Source: Caldicellulosiruptor obsidiansis OB47
GTDB taxonomy: Bacteria; Bacillota; Thermoanaerobacteria; Caldicellulosiruptorales; Caldicellulosiruptoraceae
Length of the DNA: 64,000 bases
NCBI RefSeq assembly: GCF_000145215.1
Contig: NC_014392.1
Location: 186,001-250,000, forward strand
Direction: 5' to 3'
Shown here: positions 1-9,409 of the stretch, piece by piece
Layout of the letters: the number at the start of each line of letters is the position of its first letter
Numbering within the stretch: the stretch's first letter is position 1
Program-made: the position numbers and the translations under genes
Notes under the pieces: model-generated
Database searches by the model: none
Seen by the model: the letters and a program-made list of their open reading frames with translations, nothing else
What the model was told of the DNA's origin: nothing

Positions 1-300
1 TTTAAACTGTTTAGAGCAGATGTGCTAAGAAAATGCTGTGAAAAAGTTAATGAGAATGGATTTTTGTTTGATTTGCTATTAACAGATTTGATGTTAAATG
101 CAGGATATCAAATTGAAGAAATAAATGTAAAAGTTGTAGAAAGAAAAATCAAATCTTCTGTTTCTGTCGCTGAAATAATAAAAACTACTTATAAGTTTTG
201 CAAGTATGTATTGTTTACGCGATCAAAATTACTTAGAGAATGTACAGATAAAGTTATGATAAATGATAAAAATAAAAGCGTAAAAGCATCAAGTATCTGA
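1..300 (+). CDS. Family 2 glycosyltransferase, C-terminal part (cut by window start)
   Basis: The frame is open from base 1 to a TGA at 298-300, giving 99 residues of a C-terminus. The opening FKLFRADVLRK, followed by an FLFDLLLTDLMLNAGYQIEEI stretch, resembles the end of dolichyl-phosphate-mannose-synthase-like GT2 enzymes, where an FKLFRR motif precedes an ExxLxLxAxxxGYxIxEVPV motif. The GT-A catalytic half lies upstream of the window. It heads a same-strand run of polysaccharide genes with only about 20 bases to the next gene, so it probably transfers a sugar to a lipid carrier for surface-glycan synthesis. The family call rests on short motifs. Confidence 0.6.
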   Translation, partial: FKLFRADVLRKCCEKVNENGFLFDLLLTDLMLNAGYQIEEINVKVVERKIKSSVSVAEIIKTTYKFCKYVLFTRSKLLRECTDKVMINDKNKSVKASSI

Positions 301-320
301 ACATTATAGGTGGGGATAAA

Positions 321-1457
321 GTGAACGAGCGGAAAAAAGAAATTGTATATATTGTTCTTGACTTATTCATTGCTGCCATTCCATTTTTGTACATTACCTA
401 TCTCTATAGGTTAGGGGTTGCAAATTTGGAAAGTTTGAAGGAGGTAGTATTTGCTAATTCGCTTTTGAGTACTGTTTTTTATATTTCCAACATTGTTATG
501 TTTCTCAAAATAGAATATAATGTCAGTTTTTGTACAACTTTTAAAGTAATAAGCATAATTTCATTAATTTTGGGAATTATATTGTATATCTTATATCCAT
601 CTTATGGATGGGCAATAAGTATACTTTTGTTAATAGACAGTTTTGTTATTTTTCTAAGAGGAACTATGTTGATTGAGAGAAATTACATAAAAGGGGCTTT
701 AATTAATTTTTTGTTGCACACAAGTAGGTTTGGGATATTAATATTGTTTCCTTTAAATGGACTTTTGACAAGATGGATTGTATCAAATATCGGTGGATAT
801 TTGCTGGTATTGGCAGCGTATTCATATTTGATAAAATGGATTTTGAAAGGAGAAAACAAGAATAGCTTTGCAAACATAAACATTAATGAAATTAGAGAAA
901 GAGCTTATTATTTATTTTTTGTGATGATGATTTTCGTAATTCAAAATATTGATCTATTAGCATTAAAGGGAATGAACTTTTATAACTCGCTTGTTTTAAC
1001 AAGGCCGTGGGGAACAGTTACTTATGTTGTTACAGTATCGATTGGAAATCTTGTTTTGATTAATAAAAAAACATATCCCTATTGGATTTATCTAACTGTG
1101 GCATGGGCTGGAATTTTCATTGGTTATATTTCATTGGGGGGATATATAAATTACTATCTTTTCAAAATTCCATATTCATTTAATTTGAGTATATTACCAA
1201 TTTTATTTTACCTTTTAATGGCTACAATATTATTTGTAAATTACTCAAATTACATAAAAAAGAAACAATTAATAATTGAACCATTGTGTTTATTCATATT
1301 AATTGGAAGTTTAAAAAATAAAGTTTCATTGGTGAGAGAATTAAAATTTGAGGTATTAATTTTGATTTTAATATTTTTAATAATTTTTCACGTGTTTATG
1401 ACTTTTTTATATTCAACTTATAGTAAGTGTAAAGAAAAATATAAAATAACAAGTTAA
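321..1457 (+). CDS. Multipass membrane protein, probably surface-polysaccharide related
   Basis: A 378-residue protein with roughly ten hydrophobic segments along its length and no recognisable soluble domain. The GTG start follows a GGTGGGG ribosome site. It sits between a GT2 gene and a GT4 gene in the same direction with very short gaps, which suggests a role in export or polymerisation of a surface glycan (inference from context). It lacks motifs that would let me call it a Wzx flippase or Wzy polymerase. Function unknown. Confidence 0.7.
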   Translation: MNERKKEIVYIVLDLFIAAIPFLYITYLYRLGVANLESLKEVVFANSLLSTVFYISNIVMFLKIEYNVSFCTTFKVISIISLILGIILYILYPSYGWAISILLLIDSFVIFLRGTMLIERNYIKGALINFLLHTSRFGILILFPLNGLLTRWIVSNIGGYLLVLAAYSYLIKWILKGENKNSFANININEIRERAYYLFFVMMIFVIQNIDLLALKGMNFYNSLVLTRPWGTVTYVVTVSIGNLVLINKKTYPYWIYLTVAWAGIFIGYISLGGYINYYLFKIPYSFNLSILPILFYLLMATILFVNYSNYIKKKQLIIEPLCLFILIGSLKNKVSLVRELKFEVLILILIFLIIFHVFMTFLYSTYSKCKEKYKITS

Positions 1458-1475
1458 ATATTGCGAGGGGAAGAA

Positions 1476-2555
1476 ATGAAGACTATTTTAGTGTTAACAC
1501 AAAGGGATATATATCATAAAAAAGCTGGTGGTGCAGAAAGATACTTATTTAATGTGCTAAAAGGTTTGAGTAATCATTACAAAATCACGTGTCTATGTCA
1601 AAATGATGGTACTCAGAAAGATTATGAAGTGTATGATAATATAACGTTTATTCGGTTTAAAACTAATTTAATTAGCCTAATTTTCAAAGCAATGTTCTAT
1701 TATAAAAAAAATAAGGAAAGTATTGATTTAGTAATTGACCATACAAACACGCATCAGTTTTTCACTTTTTTATACGTTGCGAAAAATAAGAGATTATTAA
1801 TAGTTCATCAGCTTGCACTTGAGATTTGGGAATATTATTTTCCAATGTGCATTGGTAAGGTGTTCAAATTGCTCGAAAAACTCCTTTGGCGTCTTTCATC
1901 TGGAATGGCAGTAACAGTTAGCCAGTCAACCAAAGGGGATCTGCAGAGGTTTGGGTTTAAAGAAGAATTTATATGGGTTATAAAAAATTCAATAAGGCAC
2001 AAGTACATTTCACTTCCACCGGCAGAGAAAGAAGACTATCTTGTTAGTATAGGAAGATTAGTCCCGTATAAAAGGTTTGAGGATGCGATTTATTTAGCAA
2101 AGAAGCTTAATAGAAGAATATATATTATAGGAGAAGGGCAAGAGAGATATAAAAGAAGATTAAAGAATTATACAAAGAAAATTAAAGCGGATGTGGTTTT
2201 CACTGGATATGTTACTGAGGAGAGAAAACAAGAAATAGTAGAGAAAGCCTATATGCACATTTTTCCGTCTATTAGAGAAGGATGGGGGCTTGTGATAAGC
2301 GAAGCTGCTAACTTAGGGACACCTTCCTTAGTATACCCTGTTCCTGGCTGCCTGGATGCAACAAATTACGGAAAAGCTGGTTTTGTGACAAAGAGGATAG
2401 GGAAGGATTATTTGTTGGAAAAGTTTCTAAGTATTGATAGGGAAGAATATGAAAGGATGAGAATTTGTGCATTTGAATTTGCTTCACAGCTAAACTATAA
2501 TAAACAATGTGAAGAGTTTCTACAGGTTATACAAAGCATAATAGAAAATACATAA
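1476..2555 (+). CDS. Family 4 glycosyltransferase (GT-B fold)
   Basis: The protein has 359 residues when started at the ATG at 1476, chosen because GCGAGGGG lies 6 bases upstream; an in-frame TTG at 1461 overlaps that site. The N-terminus has the GGAERY glycine-rich acceptor-domain motif typical of GT4. The C-terminal half has SIGRLVPYKRFEDAI, the VFTGYVTEE segment, and the nucleotide-sugar-binding EGWGLVISEAANLGTP motif (E-x7-E). Cytoplasmic retaining glycosyltransferase; donor and acceptor cannot be told. It is 15 bases from the downstream GT2 gene, so they are probably co-transcribed. Confidence 0.85.
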   Translation: MKTILVLTQRDIYHKKAGGAERYLFNVLKGLSNHYKITCLCQNDGTQKDYEVYDNITFIRFKTNLISLIFKAMFYYKKNKESIDLVIDHTNTHQFFTFLYVAKNKRLLIVHQLALEIWEYYFPMCIGKVFKLLEKLLWRLSSGMAVTVSQSTKGDLQRFGFKEEFIWVIKNSIRHKYISLPPAEKEDYLVSIGRLVPYKRFEDAIYLAKKLNRRIYIIGEGQERYKRRLKNYTKKIKADVVFTGYVTEERKQEIVEKAYMHIFPSIREGWGLVISEAANLGTPSLVYPVPGCLDATNYGKAGFVTKRIGKDYLLEKFLSIDREEYERMRICAFEFASQLNYNKQCEEFLQVIQSIIENT

Positions 2556-2570
2556 AGGGTTGGAGCAATT

Positions 2571-3656
2571 ATGAAGCTGGGAATTTTAATAACAACATAT
2601 AATGATGGAGATATTATCTTAAGATGTTTAGATTCTATCTATGACCAACTTGACAATTTAAATTTTCCAGTTTACGTTGTATGTGTTGATGATGGTTCAG
2701 ATTCACCTCTTGCATATCCTCATTTTGATATTCTAAGGACTGAGCACAGGGGAAGAAGCTACGCAAGGATTGAGGGTCTGAAAAAAATTTTGGCTGAAAA
2801 TTGCACACATTTCTTATTTTTAGATAGCGATATGGTCCTTCCACCTGGCTTTCTCAAAAAGTTGCAGACAGTGGTGGAAAATTATGACATTGATGCCTTC
2901 ATTATCCCTGAAGTGGCTTTTAGTAGTTATAACAATTTTTGGACAAAAGTTAAAGTCTTTGAGAGGAACTTATATAAAGTAAATTATTGTAAAGAGAGCG
3001 GGAATATTGAAGCAGCCAGGTTATGGAAGTTATTTTCTTTTCCGGGGTTTGTTGAGGGGTTGGAAGCATTTGAAGAGATTCAGCCAACAATATTGGGTAT
3101 TAAAAAAGGTTTAAAGATTATAAAGACCGAGGAGATTTTTATCTATCATGATGAAAAGAAGGTAACCTTACGAGATTTATTGAGGAAGAAAAATAGCTAC
3201 TTTTGTTGTATGCTTGAATCAGGCAAATGTTCAAAATGGGATATAATAAAGAGGTATTATTTCTTCCGTCCCCATCTTTACCATAAGGAAAATTTAAAAA
3301 AATACATAAGACATCCTGTTTTAACAATTGGAGTTATATTGATGTACCTTGTATTGACACTAAATTTTCTTTGGGTGAGTATATCCCAAAATTTTATTAA
3401 AAAAAGGAATGATGAAGAAATGAGAAGAAGAGAGAGGAATATTCTATATAAGATAAAAAGAAAGAAGTTTTTGACAAAAACAATTTTAGTTGCCATAATT
3501 ATAGGAAGTCTTATATTATTAGGGTGGAATACCGTTGTAAAATCAAGCAGTTGGTTTAAATCCATAATTATAGAGAACATGGACTACAACTATGGGAAAG
3601 ATTCAAATAGTATCCAGCCTTATGCACCTAAAAAAACACATCCTAAAGGAAATTGA
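2571..3656 (+). CDS. Family 2 glycosyltransferase with C-terminal membrane segments
   Basis: 361 residues from ATG 2571, preceded by GGGTTGGAG. The N-terminal GT-A domain shows ILITTYNDGDIILRCLDSI, CVDDGSD, and FLFLDSDMVLPP, which carries the metal-binding DxD (DSD). Two hydrophobic stretches follow near residues 245-265 and 300-320, with a lysine/arginine-rich linker between them, so the catalytic domain is probably tethered to the inner membrane face. It lies in the polysaccharide gene run. The acceptor is unknown. Confidence 0.85.
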   Translation: MKLGILITTYNDGDIILRCLDSIYDQLDNLNFPVYVVCVDDGSDSPLAYPHFDILRTEHRGRSYARIEGLKKILAENCTHFLFLDSDMVLPPGFLKKLQTVVENYDIDAFIIPEVAFSSYNNFWTKVKVFERNLYKVNYCKESGNIEAARLWKLFSFPGFVEGLEAFEEIQPTILGIKKGLKIIKTEEIFIYHDEKKVTLRDLLRKKNSYFCCMLESGKCSKWDIIKRYYFFRPHLYHKENLKKYIRHPVLTIGVILMYLVLTLNFLWVSISQNFIKKRNDEEMRRRERNILYKIKRKKFLTKTILVAIIIGSLILLGWNTVVKSSSWFKSIIIENMDYNYGKDSNSIQPYAPKKTHPKGN

Positions 3657-3699
3657 GCTGACATTTTTTAAAAGCAAATGAACGAGGGATAAGGATAAA

Positions 3700-6600
3700 A
3701 TGAAACAAGAAGAGGTATTTCAAAGGCAAAGGAAGTTAGCAAAGGCTATTTCATTGCTTGCTGTAATAGCAATCATCCTGATAGATACAAAGAATATTTG
3801 GTTGAATAATGGCTTTATTATCTTCAGTGATCTTGACTTTAGTGGAATTAACGACAAAAGGTATATTGAAAGAATATGGGGGGTATTCAATCGACATTTT
3901 TCTTCAACTAATTTCTTCAATTTATCTCGTTTGTTTTTTATAATACCTTTTTATGTATTAAATTTTCTGTTGTCATTTTTTTATAACCAGGCAATGCTTA
4001 AGTTGATAATTTTATTTTGTTTGCTAATATCTGGCATAGGTATGTTCCTATTATGTGAATATCTATTGATAAAAACTCTCAAGGGTTTTCCCGATTATGT
4101 GCATTATTTTGGATTAATAATACCGAGTGTGTATTATGCATTAAATCCATGGGTTATATTCAGAATTCAGCATATATTTCTTTTGAGTGGGTACAGTGTA
4201 TTTCCGCTTATAATAAAAGAATTTTTGAGGTTATTCGAAATAAAGATTTTTAACTTTCAAAAGGATATTGAAGAATATCAACAAAGAAGAAGAGTTACAA
4301 AAGAGCATATTATTATAGATGAGAAAATAAATCTTAGAGACTTCTTCAAAATAGTTTTGTACTCCATGATTGGTTCTGCAGCTATTCACTATTTTTTCTT
4401 CTACATCATTTTTCTTACTATACTATTTATAGGGATTATACTAAGAATATGGAAACTGAATAGGTATTCTAAAGCTATACTTTTGTTTTACACAAGAAAA
4501 TACTTTACAATGATTATTTTGATGATAGTTGGAAATCTGTATTGGTTTTTGACATATTCGATAGCGCTATTATTTGTCAATATTGAACCTCAAAATGTGA
4601 ATGTAGTTGATACACTTCAGTTATTTTCACGAAATAGTTCTGTACAGAATGTTCTATATTTAATTTCCTACTGGCTTCCATTTTTTAACTTAGAAATGTT
4701 TTTAGACAATATGTTTTGGATTGCTGGAGGAGTCTTCCTTCTCATAATTGCATACATAATATTTTATCGCTTTGGGTGGCATTTTTATGTAAGACTTTTC
4801 ACTATAGTAACAAGTTTGGTAATTTTACTTTCTTTAGGAACAAATGTTGACCCCTTAGCTGATGTATATGTTAAGGTAGTAACAAACATTCCGGTAATAG
4901 GTCATCTCTTTAGAGATCCTAACAAAATTGTAGGTATACTGGCTTGTTTTTTAGCTATAATCCTGGGTTTTGGAGTAGACAGAATAGTATTTTTCCTGTT
5001 AAATGCAGGCTTTGGCAGAAAATTTGCAGTAGCTTTTGTTTTAGTCATGTTGCTTTGTTTCTATTACTATCAAAGACCAGTTAAAATTTTCTACATCGAT
5101 AATTATTACAAGGGTGTGCCAATTCCTAAAGAATATAAAGAAATAAGCAAGTATTATACAAAAGATGGTAAAATATTGTGGATACCTACTATGGACAATA
5201 TGGTACTTTTGAATGGCATATCTGCTTATAAATGGAATGTGAACAATGAAATGCCTGGTTCAATGAAGGCGGTTGGGGATTTTCATGTATATGCTTCTTC
5301 CAAAAATACAATATTTCAACATGAAAACAATGTAGGAACAGTTTCCTATTTTTATTCTTATTTACAGCATCTATTGGATAAAGGTGGAACTGACAAAATA
5401 GGCAGATTATTAGAGCTTACAGGTTTCAATCAAGTGGCTTATCACAGAGATGTCCAAAATCAAGAAGAAAGACAAAAATTTAATCTTTTTGTTCTGGAAA
5501 AACAAAAAGGAGTTAAGCTAAGAAAGAAATTAGGGTTTATTTATCTTTACGATGTAGAGAAGAATCCAAATAACACAAAATTGGATATTTACAATACCAA
5601 AGGATTAAACCATTTTATTCAGCTCTTTGATTTTGAAAATATATTAGGAACAAAAGGATATAACATAGTCTGGTCTCAGGGGAAAAGAGAAGAGTTTGAC
5701 CTTAGAAAGGTAAACTTAGTGGTAGGCGATAGTAGATTTGATATTTTTCAACAGATTATCCCTGAGAAATATATAATTTCACTGTTTGACAAAATAAACA
5801 CAGGAAATCCGTATGTAGGCTGGGCTAAGTCAATGTGCAAAGAGTCAGACTGGTTTTGGATTCACAAAGTAAACAGTTTAAATCGTCTGCCCTGGGATTA
5901 TGATTATGGTAAGGGATTCATATTCACGTATACACCCTATACAGTGGAACTTCCTCCATATAAGTTAAATAAAAATGTTGGGGAGGTTATTCTCAACTCC
6001 AATGATATTGTGAAAACAGATTTTTTTGAAATTGACAAAGAGGAGACAAATTTTAAACTCGAGATTACAAAAGATGTAATGGGCAATAGCATCTTAGCAG
6101 CGGAAGTTGCCCCAAAAAAATTTATTGGTAATGTTTTCTGGAAAATTGCAAGGTCAAAACTTATGTCAATAAAACCTGGGTTTATAAGTCTTCGAGCAGT
6201 AGTTTCCGGTGTAAATGCTGGAAAAGTTCATTTTAAGCTCAAATTTTTCAATCAGAACATGAATGAATTAGGAGTGGTTTATGGTAGTGTTCCTGGAGAA
6301 GTAGCTGAATTTAATAAAGCACTTATAACTGCTAATGCTGTTGTACCACCTGCAACAAAGTATATGAGGGTGGAGCTTTGGTTACTTGAGGATCAAAAAA
6401 CTCCGGTATATTTTTGGATTCATGACTTTGAGTTGAGATATTTTTCGAGCATTTCATCCAATGAACTGAGAATAAAAGTTCCTTCATATATTAAAGGGGA
6501 ATACCATCTTTACGTGAGAGCTTTAGTGAATGAGAATGGTGGAAAGGTTAAAATCAATGATACCAAAATAAATTTAAAAGGTGATGAGAACCAGTTTAAA

Positions 6601-7923
6601 TGGTTGTATGTTGGTAAATATACCAGAGACACAATTATTATAAAACCAGAAGAAGGGTTTGTACTTTTGAACCTTCTTTGTGTTTTACCTGATTGGTTAC
6701 ATAAAGAAATTCAAAACATGGATTTGAAGAGTAAACAAGCAATAGTGTTGTTTAGCAATGAATTTACATTAGAAAAAGGTTATAAAATTAAAAATTTGGA
6801 AAATTATTATCTTCATCCAAACTTTGTTGACAGTCAGTTAGACATAATAACTGAAGGGATTTATACTAAGAAAATAGATATATTAAGAAATGATCACTAT
6901 AAATTATATTTTATAGGAAATATTACAAATAAAGTAGCAATAACATTGAAAAATAAAGACAATAAAGTTATGAGATTTGGATATTTGAAGTTTTTAAAAC
7001 TAATTAACAATAACTTTAATGGTATAAGATTTTATGTTTCTAACAAGCCTTATTCGTATTTTTTGAATATTGAAAAAGAAGGAAATCCAAAATGGAATTC
7101 ACAATTATACTATATTGATCTTGGTTTTCTGAAAAAGGGGCAATATATTTTGGAAATAAAGGTTGAAAATGGATTAAAATCTTTAACAGAACCTAATGAT
7201 ATCCATGTTTTACATCCAGAAGAGGTTAAGGTTAATTTAAAAGTGGATGACACTCTTTATATATTAATTTCAAATATTCTTCAAGAAGCTGTGACAACTA
7301 AGAAGAAAGAAAATAAAATTTTTAGCAGCAAGTATTCAGATATATACTCTGATAGAATTAAATACTGGCTAATTTATGGAACAAAACAAATAGAGTCAAG
7401 GAAAAATGAATTATACTATGTAGACTTTGATATTAAAACAAAAGGAATGGCAGAAGTTAGTGCTAAGATTTTATTTATGGATAAGAATAAAGTACTTTAT
7501 GATAGTCAATATATAGACATATTTAACAATAAAGGACAAAGTATATTTTCAGCCAAAAAAGATGGTTTTGTGCAGATAGTGTTTTTTGTACGTAGTAATG
7601 GTAAAGAAGATGGTATGTTTGAATTGAAACAAATTAGATTTATAGAGATAAGCGAAATGAACAAATTCTCCTCGGTAGTGATTTTACCAAGTAATATACA
7701 AAAAGGTAGCAAATTGAATATATTGAATGAAGCTTATAATCCTCTATGGGAAAACAATGGTGAAAAAGCAAAACAAGTAAATATTTTCTTAAATGGTTTT
7801 TATAATCAAAGCAACAAATATACATTTGGGCAAAAAACACAGATGGCTTATGTGTTTGGTTTATTAGTATCAATTATATATATTGCAATGAATTTGTGGT
7901 TACTATTAATAAGGAGAAAATAA
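3700..7923 (+). CDS. Very large GT-C-like membrane protein with extracellular C-terminal region
   Basis: 1407 residues. Residues 1-460 hold about eleven hydrophobic helices. The first predicted outside loop has an acidic SDLDFSG motif, as expected for the catalytic loop of GT-C glycosyltransferases that use polyprenyl-phosphate sugars. Residues 460-1370 are largely soluble and beta-rich, possibly with carbohydrate-binding modules. A single helix close to the C-terminus (around 1384-1403) is followed by RRK. Length and layout recall mycobacterial AftD-type arabinofuranosyltransferases, but that is an architectural analogy only. It ends the polysaccharide gene run, with no same-strand partner directly after it. 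Confidence 0.6.
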   Translation: MKQEEVFQRQRKLAKAISLLAVIAIILIDTKNIWLNNGFIIFSDLDFSGINDKRYIERIWGVFNRHFSSTNFFNLSRLFFIIPFYVLNFLLSFFYNQAMLKLIILFCLLISGIGMFLLCEYLLIKTLKGFPDYVHYFGLIIPSVYYALNPWVIFRIQHIFLLSGYSVFPLIIKEFLRLFEIKIFNFQKDIEEYQQRRRVTKEHIIIDEKINLRDFFKIVLYSMIGSAAIHYFFFYIIFLTILFIGIILRIWKLNRYSKAILLFYTRKYFTMIILMIVGNLYWFLTYSIALLFVNIEPQNVNVVDTLQLFSRNSSVQNVLYLISYWLPFFNLEMFLDNMFWIAGGVFLLIIAYIIFYRFGWHFYVRLFTIVTSLVILLSLGTNVDPLADVYVKVVTNIPVIGHLFRDPNKIVGILACFLAIILGFGVDRIVFFLLNAGFGRKFAVAFVLVMLLCFYYYQRPVKIFYIDNYYKGVPIPKEYKEISKYYTKDGKILWIPTMDNMVLLNGISAYKWNVNNEMPGSMKAVGDFHVYASSKNTIFQHENNVGTVSYFYSYLQHLLDKGGTDKIGRLLELTGFNQVAYHRDVQNQEERQKFNLFVLEKQKGVKLRKKLGFIYLYDVEKNPNNTKLDIYNTKGLNHFIQLFDFENILGTKGYNIVWSQGKREEFDLRKVNLVVGDSRFDIFQQIIPEKYIISLFDKINTGNPYVGWAKSMCKESDWFWIHKVNSLNRLPWDYDYGKGFIFTYTPYTVELPPYKLNKNVGEVILNSNDIVKTDFFEIDKEETNFKLEITKDVMGNSILAAEVAPKKFIGNVFWKIARSKLMSIKPGFISLRAVVSGVNAGKVHFKLKFFNQNMNELGVVYGSVPGEVAEFNKALITANAVVPPATKYMRVELWLLEDQKTPVYFWIHDFELRYFSSISSNELRIKVPSYIKGEYHLYVRALVNENGGKVKINDTKINLKGDENQFKWLYVGKYTRDTIIIKPEEGFVLLNLLCVLPDWLHKEIQNMDLKSKQAIVLFSNEFTLEKGYKIKNLENYYLHPNFVDSQLDIITEGIYTKKIDILRNDHYKLYFIGNITNKVAITLKNKDNKVMRFGYLKFLKLINNNFNGIRFYVSNKPYSYFLNIEKEGNPKWNSQLYYIDLGFLKKGQYILEIKVENGLKSLTEPNDIHVLHPEEVKVNLKVDDTLYILISNILQEAVTTKKKENKIFSSKYSDIYSDRIKYWLIYGTKQIESRKNELYYVDFDIKTKGMAEVSAKILFMDKNKVLYDSQYIDIFNNKGQSIFSAKKDGFVQIVFFVRSNGKEDGMFELKQIRFIEISEMNKFSSVVILPSNIQKGSKLNILNEAYNPLWENNGEKAKQVNIFLNGFYNQSNKYTFGQKTQMAYVFGLLVSIIYIAMNLWLLLIRRK

Positions 7924-8094
7924 ATACACTATTAAATATGCTTGTATACATGTATTAGAAAGTTAATTATTCAACAAGCTATTACGATAAAGAAAAGAGA
8001 TATGTTGCCACCAATTCTCTTCCAGATTGTAAAATAATATTAAGTATGAGCTTAATAAAACATAACATACTCAAAAGAAAAGTGATTTGTTATC

Positions 8095-8463
8095 TCAAGA
8101 GTTGTATCTGTTTATCCTTTCCTTTGTGACTATAAGAGAATTTGGGAGATGGATTTAGCAAAAGATGCTTATGAAGAAATAAAAACATATTTCAGATTTA
8201 GAGACCCTCTGCACGAAAGAGAAGAAGAAATTTTTACAAAACTGGGTTACATAGATGTTCAGCACCTTGCAAAGTGGATAAAAGCAGAGGTTTTAATGGT
8301 GACAGGATTAATAAACACAATCTGCCTACCAACTACCTAGTTTGCAGTTTACAACAAGATACAATCCAAAAAACAAATGCTCATCTACCCTGACTTTGGC
8401 CATGAGACTATATTTGGGCTAAATGATAAGATTTTTATGTATTTTATGGAGATGCTAAAATGA
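8095..8463 (+). pseudogene. Acetyl xylan esterase / cephalosporin-C deacetylase (CE7) C-terminal remnant
   Basis: One frame from about 8095 reads [19 protein letters not shown], then [23 protein letters not shown], then VLMVTGL, and beyond a TAG at 8338-8340 it continues FAVYNKI, YPDFGHE to a TGA at 8461. This matches the C-terminal third of the CE7 family, whose usual text here is GLMD-(N/T)ICPPSTQFAAYNK. The TAG therefore probably replaces a CAG glutamine codon. The catalytic aspartate of GLMD is also changed to asparagine (GLIN), while the catalytic histidine of GHE remains. The serine half is missing. Clearly non-functional, a relic of xylan/acetyl-ester metabolism. Confidence 0.85.
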
Positions 8464-8555
8464 ATCAATTTCAAAAAAGATTAAAAACAAATGGCTGGGG
8501 TGCAGCTTAAGAAAAACTTGCCTCAGTCTTTTTTGTTTTCTAAAGTAGTATTTTA

Positions 8556-8564
8556 TGGTATAAT
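8556..8564 (+). promoter_or_regulatory. Extended -10 promoter for the ABC exporter operon
   Basis: TGGTATAAT is a perfect -10 with the TGN extension, about 60 bases upstream of the ABC ATPase start. The -35 region is weak (TTTCTA at 16 bases), which fits an extended -10 promoter. Confidence 0.5.
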
Positions 8565-8626
8565 TATGACAAAATGAGGCTATAAAATGATTGTTTTGAA
8601 GCTTTTATATAAAAAGGGTGGTAGGG

Positions 8627-9409
8627 TTGAGATATATATTGTCGGTAAAAGACCTCTACATGGACTATGGGCAGGGTAATGTCCTCAATGGTATTAGCTT
8701 TGATGTAGAACCTGGCCAGATTGTGGGTTATATTGGACCAAATGGTGCGGGCAAAAGTACTACTATAAAGATATTCTTAGGAATTATTCCAAATTACACA
8801 GGCAAGGTAGAGATTTTTGGAGAGGACATTAGAAACAAGTATCTTTATAAAAAAAGGATTGGGTATGTCCCGGAAATCATAGAACTGTATGAAAGTCTTA
8901 CTGCAATTGAATACCTGAATTTTGTCGGCCAACTTTACGGTCTTTCTGAGCGGCAGATAACAAAAAGAGCTATGAGACTCATTGAAATGTTTGATCTGCA
9001 AGAAGCAATTAATTCCAGACTTTCTACATATTCTAAGGGTATGAGACAAAAGCTTGCTATTGTCGCAAGCCTTATTCACAATCCGGACCTATTGTTTTTT
9101 GATGAACCACTAACAGGTCTTGATGCTAATTCTGCAACAGTCTTCAAAGAACTTATGAAAGAGCTCAAAAATGAAGGTAAAACCATATTTTATTCTTCAC
9201 ATATTATGGAAGTGGTTGAGAGAGTGAGCGATAGAATTATCCTTTTAAGTCAAGGGACAATTGTTGCAGATGGTCCATTTGAAGAACTTGCGCAAAAGCT
9301 CAAACAAAGAAATCTCGAAGAGCTTTTCAATCAGTTGACTGGCTTTACAAATCATCAGGATATTGCAAAGGAAATTGTAAGCATTATAAAGGGGGAAAGG
9401 GATGAGTAA
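8627..9409 (+). CDS. ABC transporter ATP-binding protein (exporter type)
   Basis: 260 residues from a TTG at 8627, preferred because AAAGGGTGG lies just upstream; a GTG at 8618 overlaps that site. Walker A is GPNGAGKST, the signature is STYSKGMRQK, Walker B is LLFFDEPLTGLD, and the switch histidine is in SSHIMEVVE. The family is the CcmA/NatA-like exporter type. The stop overlaps the permease start by 8 bases, so the two are translationally coupled. It powers export of an unknown substrate, or conceivably acts in resistance. Confidence 0.9.
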   Translation: MRYILSVKDLYMDYGQGNVLNGISFDVEPGQIVGYIGPNGAGKSTTIKIFLGIIPNYTGKVEIFGEDIRNKYLYKKRIGYVPEIIELYESLTAIEYLNFVGQLYGLSERQITKRAMRLIEMFDLQEAINSRLSTYSKGMRQKLAIVASLIHNPDLLFFDEPLTGLDANSATVFKELMKELKNEGKTIFYSSHIMEVVERVSDRIILLSQGTIVADGPFEELAQKLKQRNLEELFNQLTGFTNHQDIAKEIVSIIKGERDE

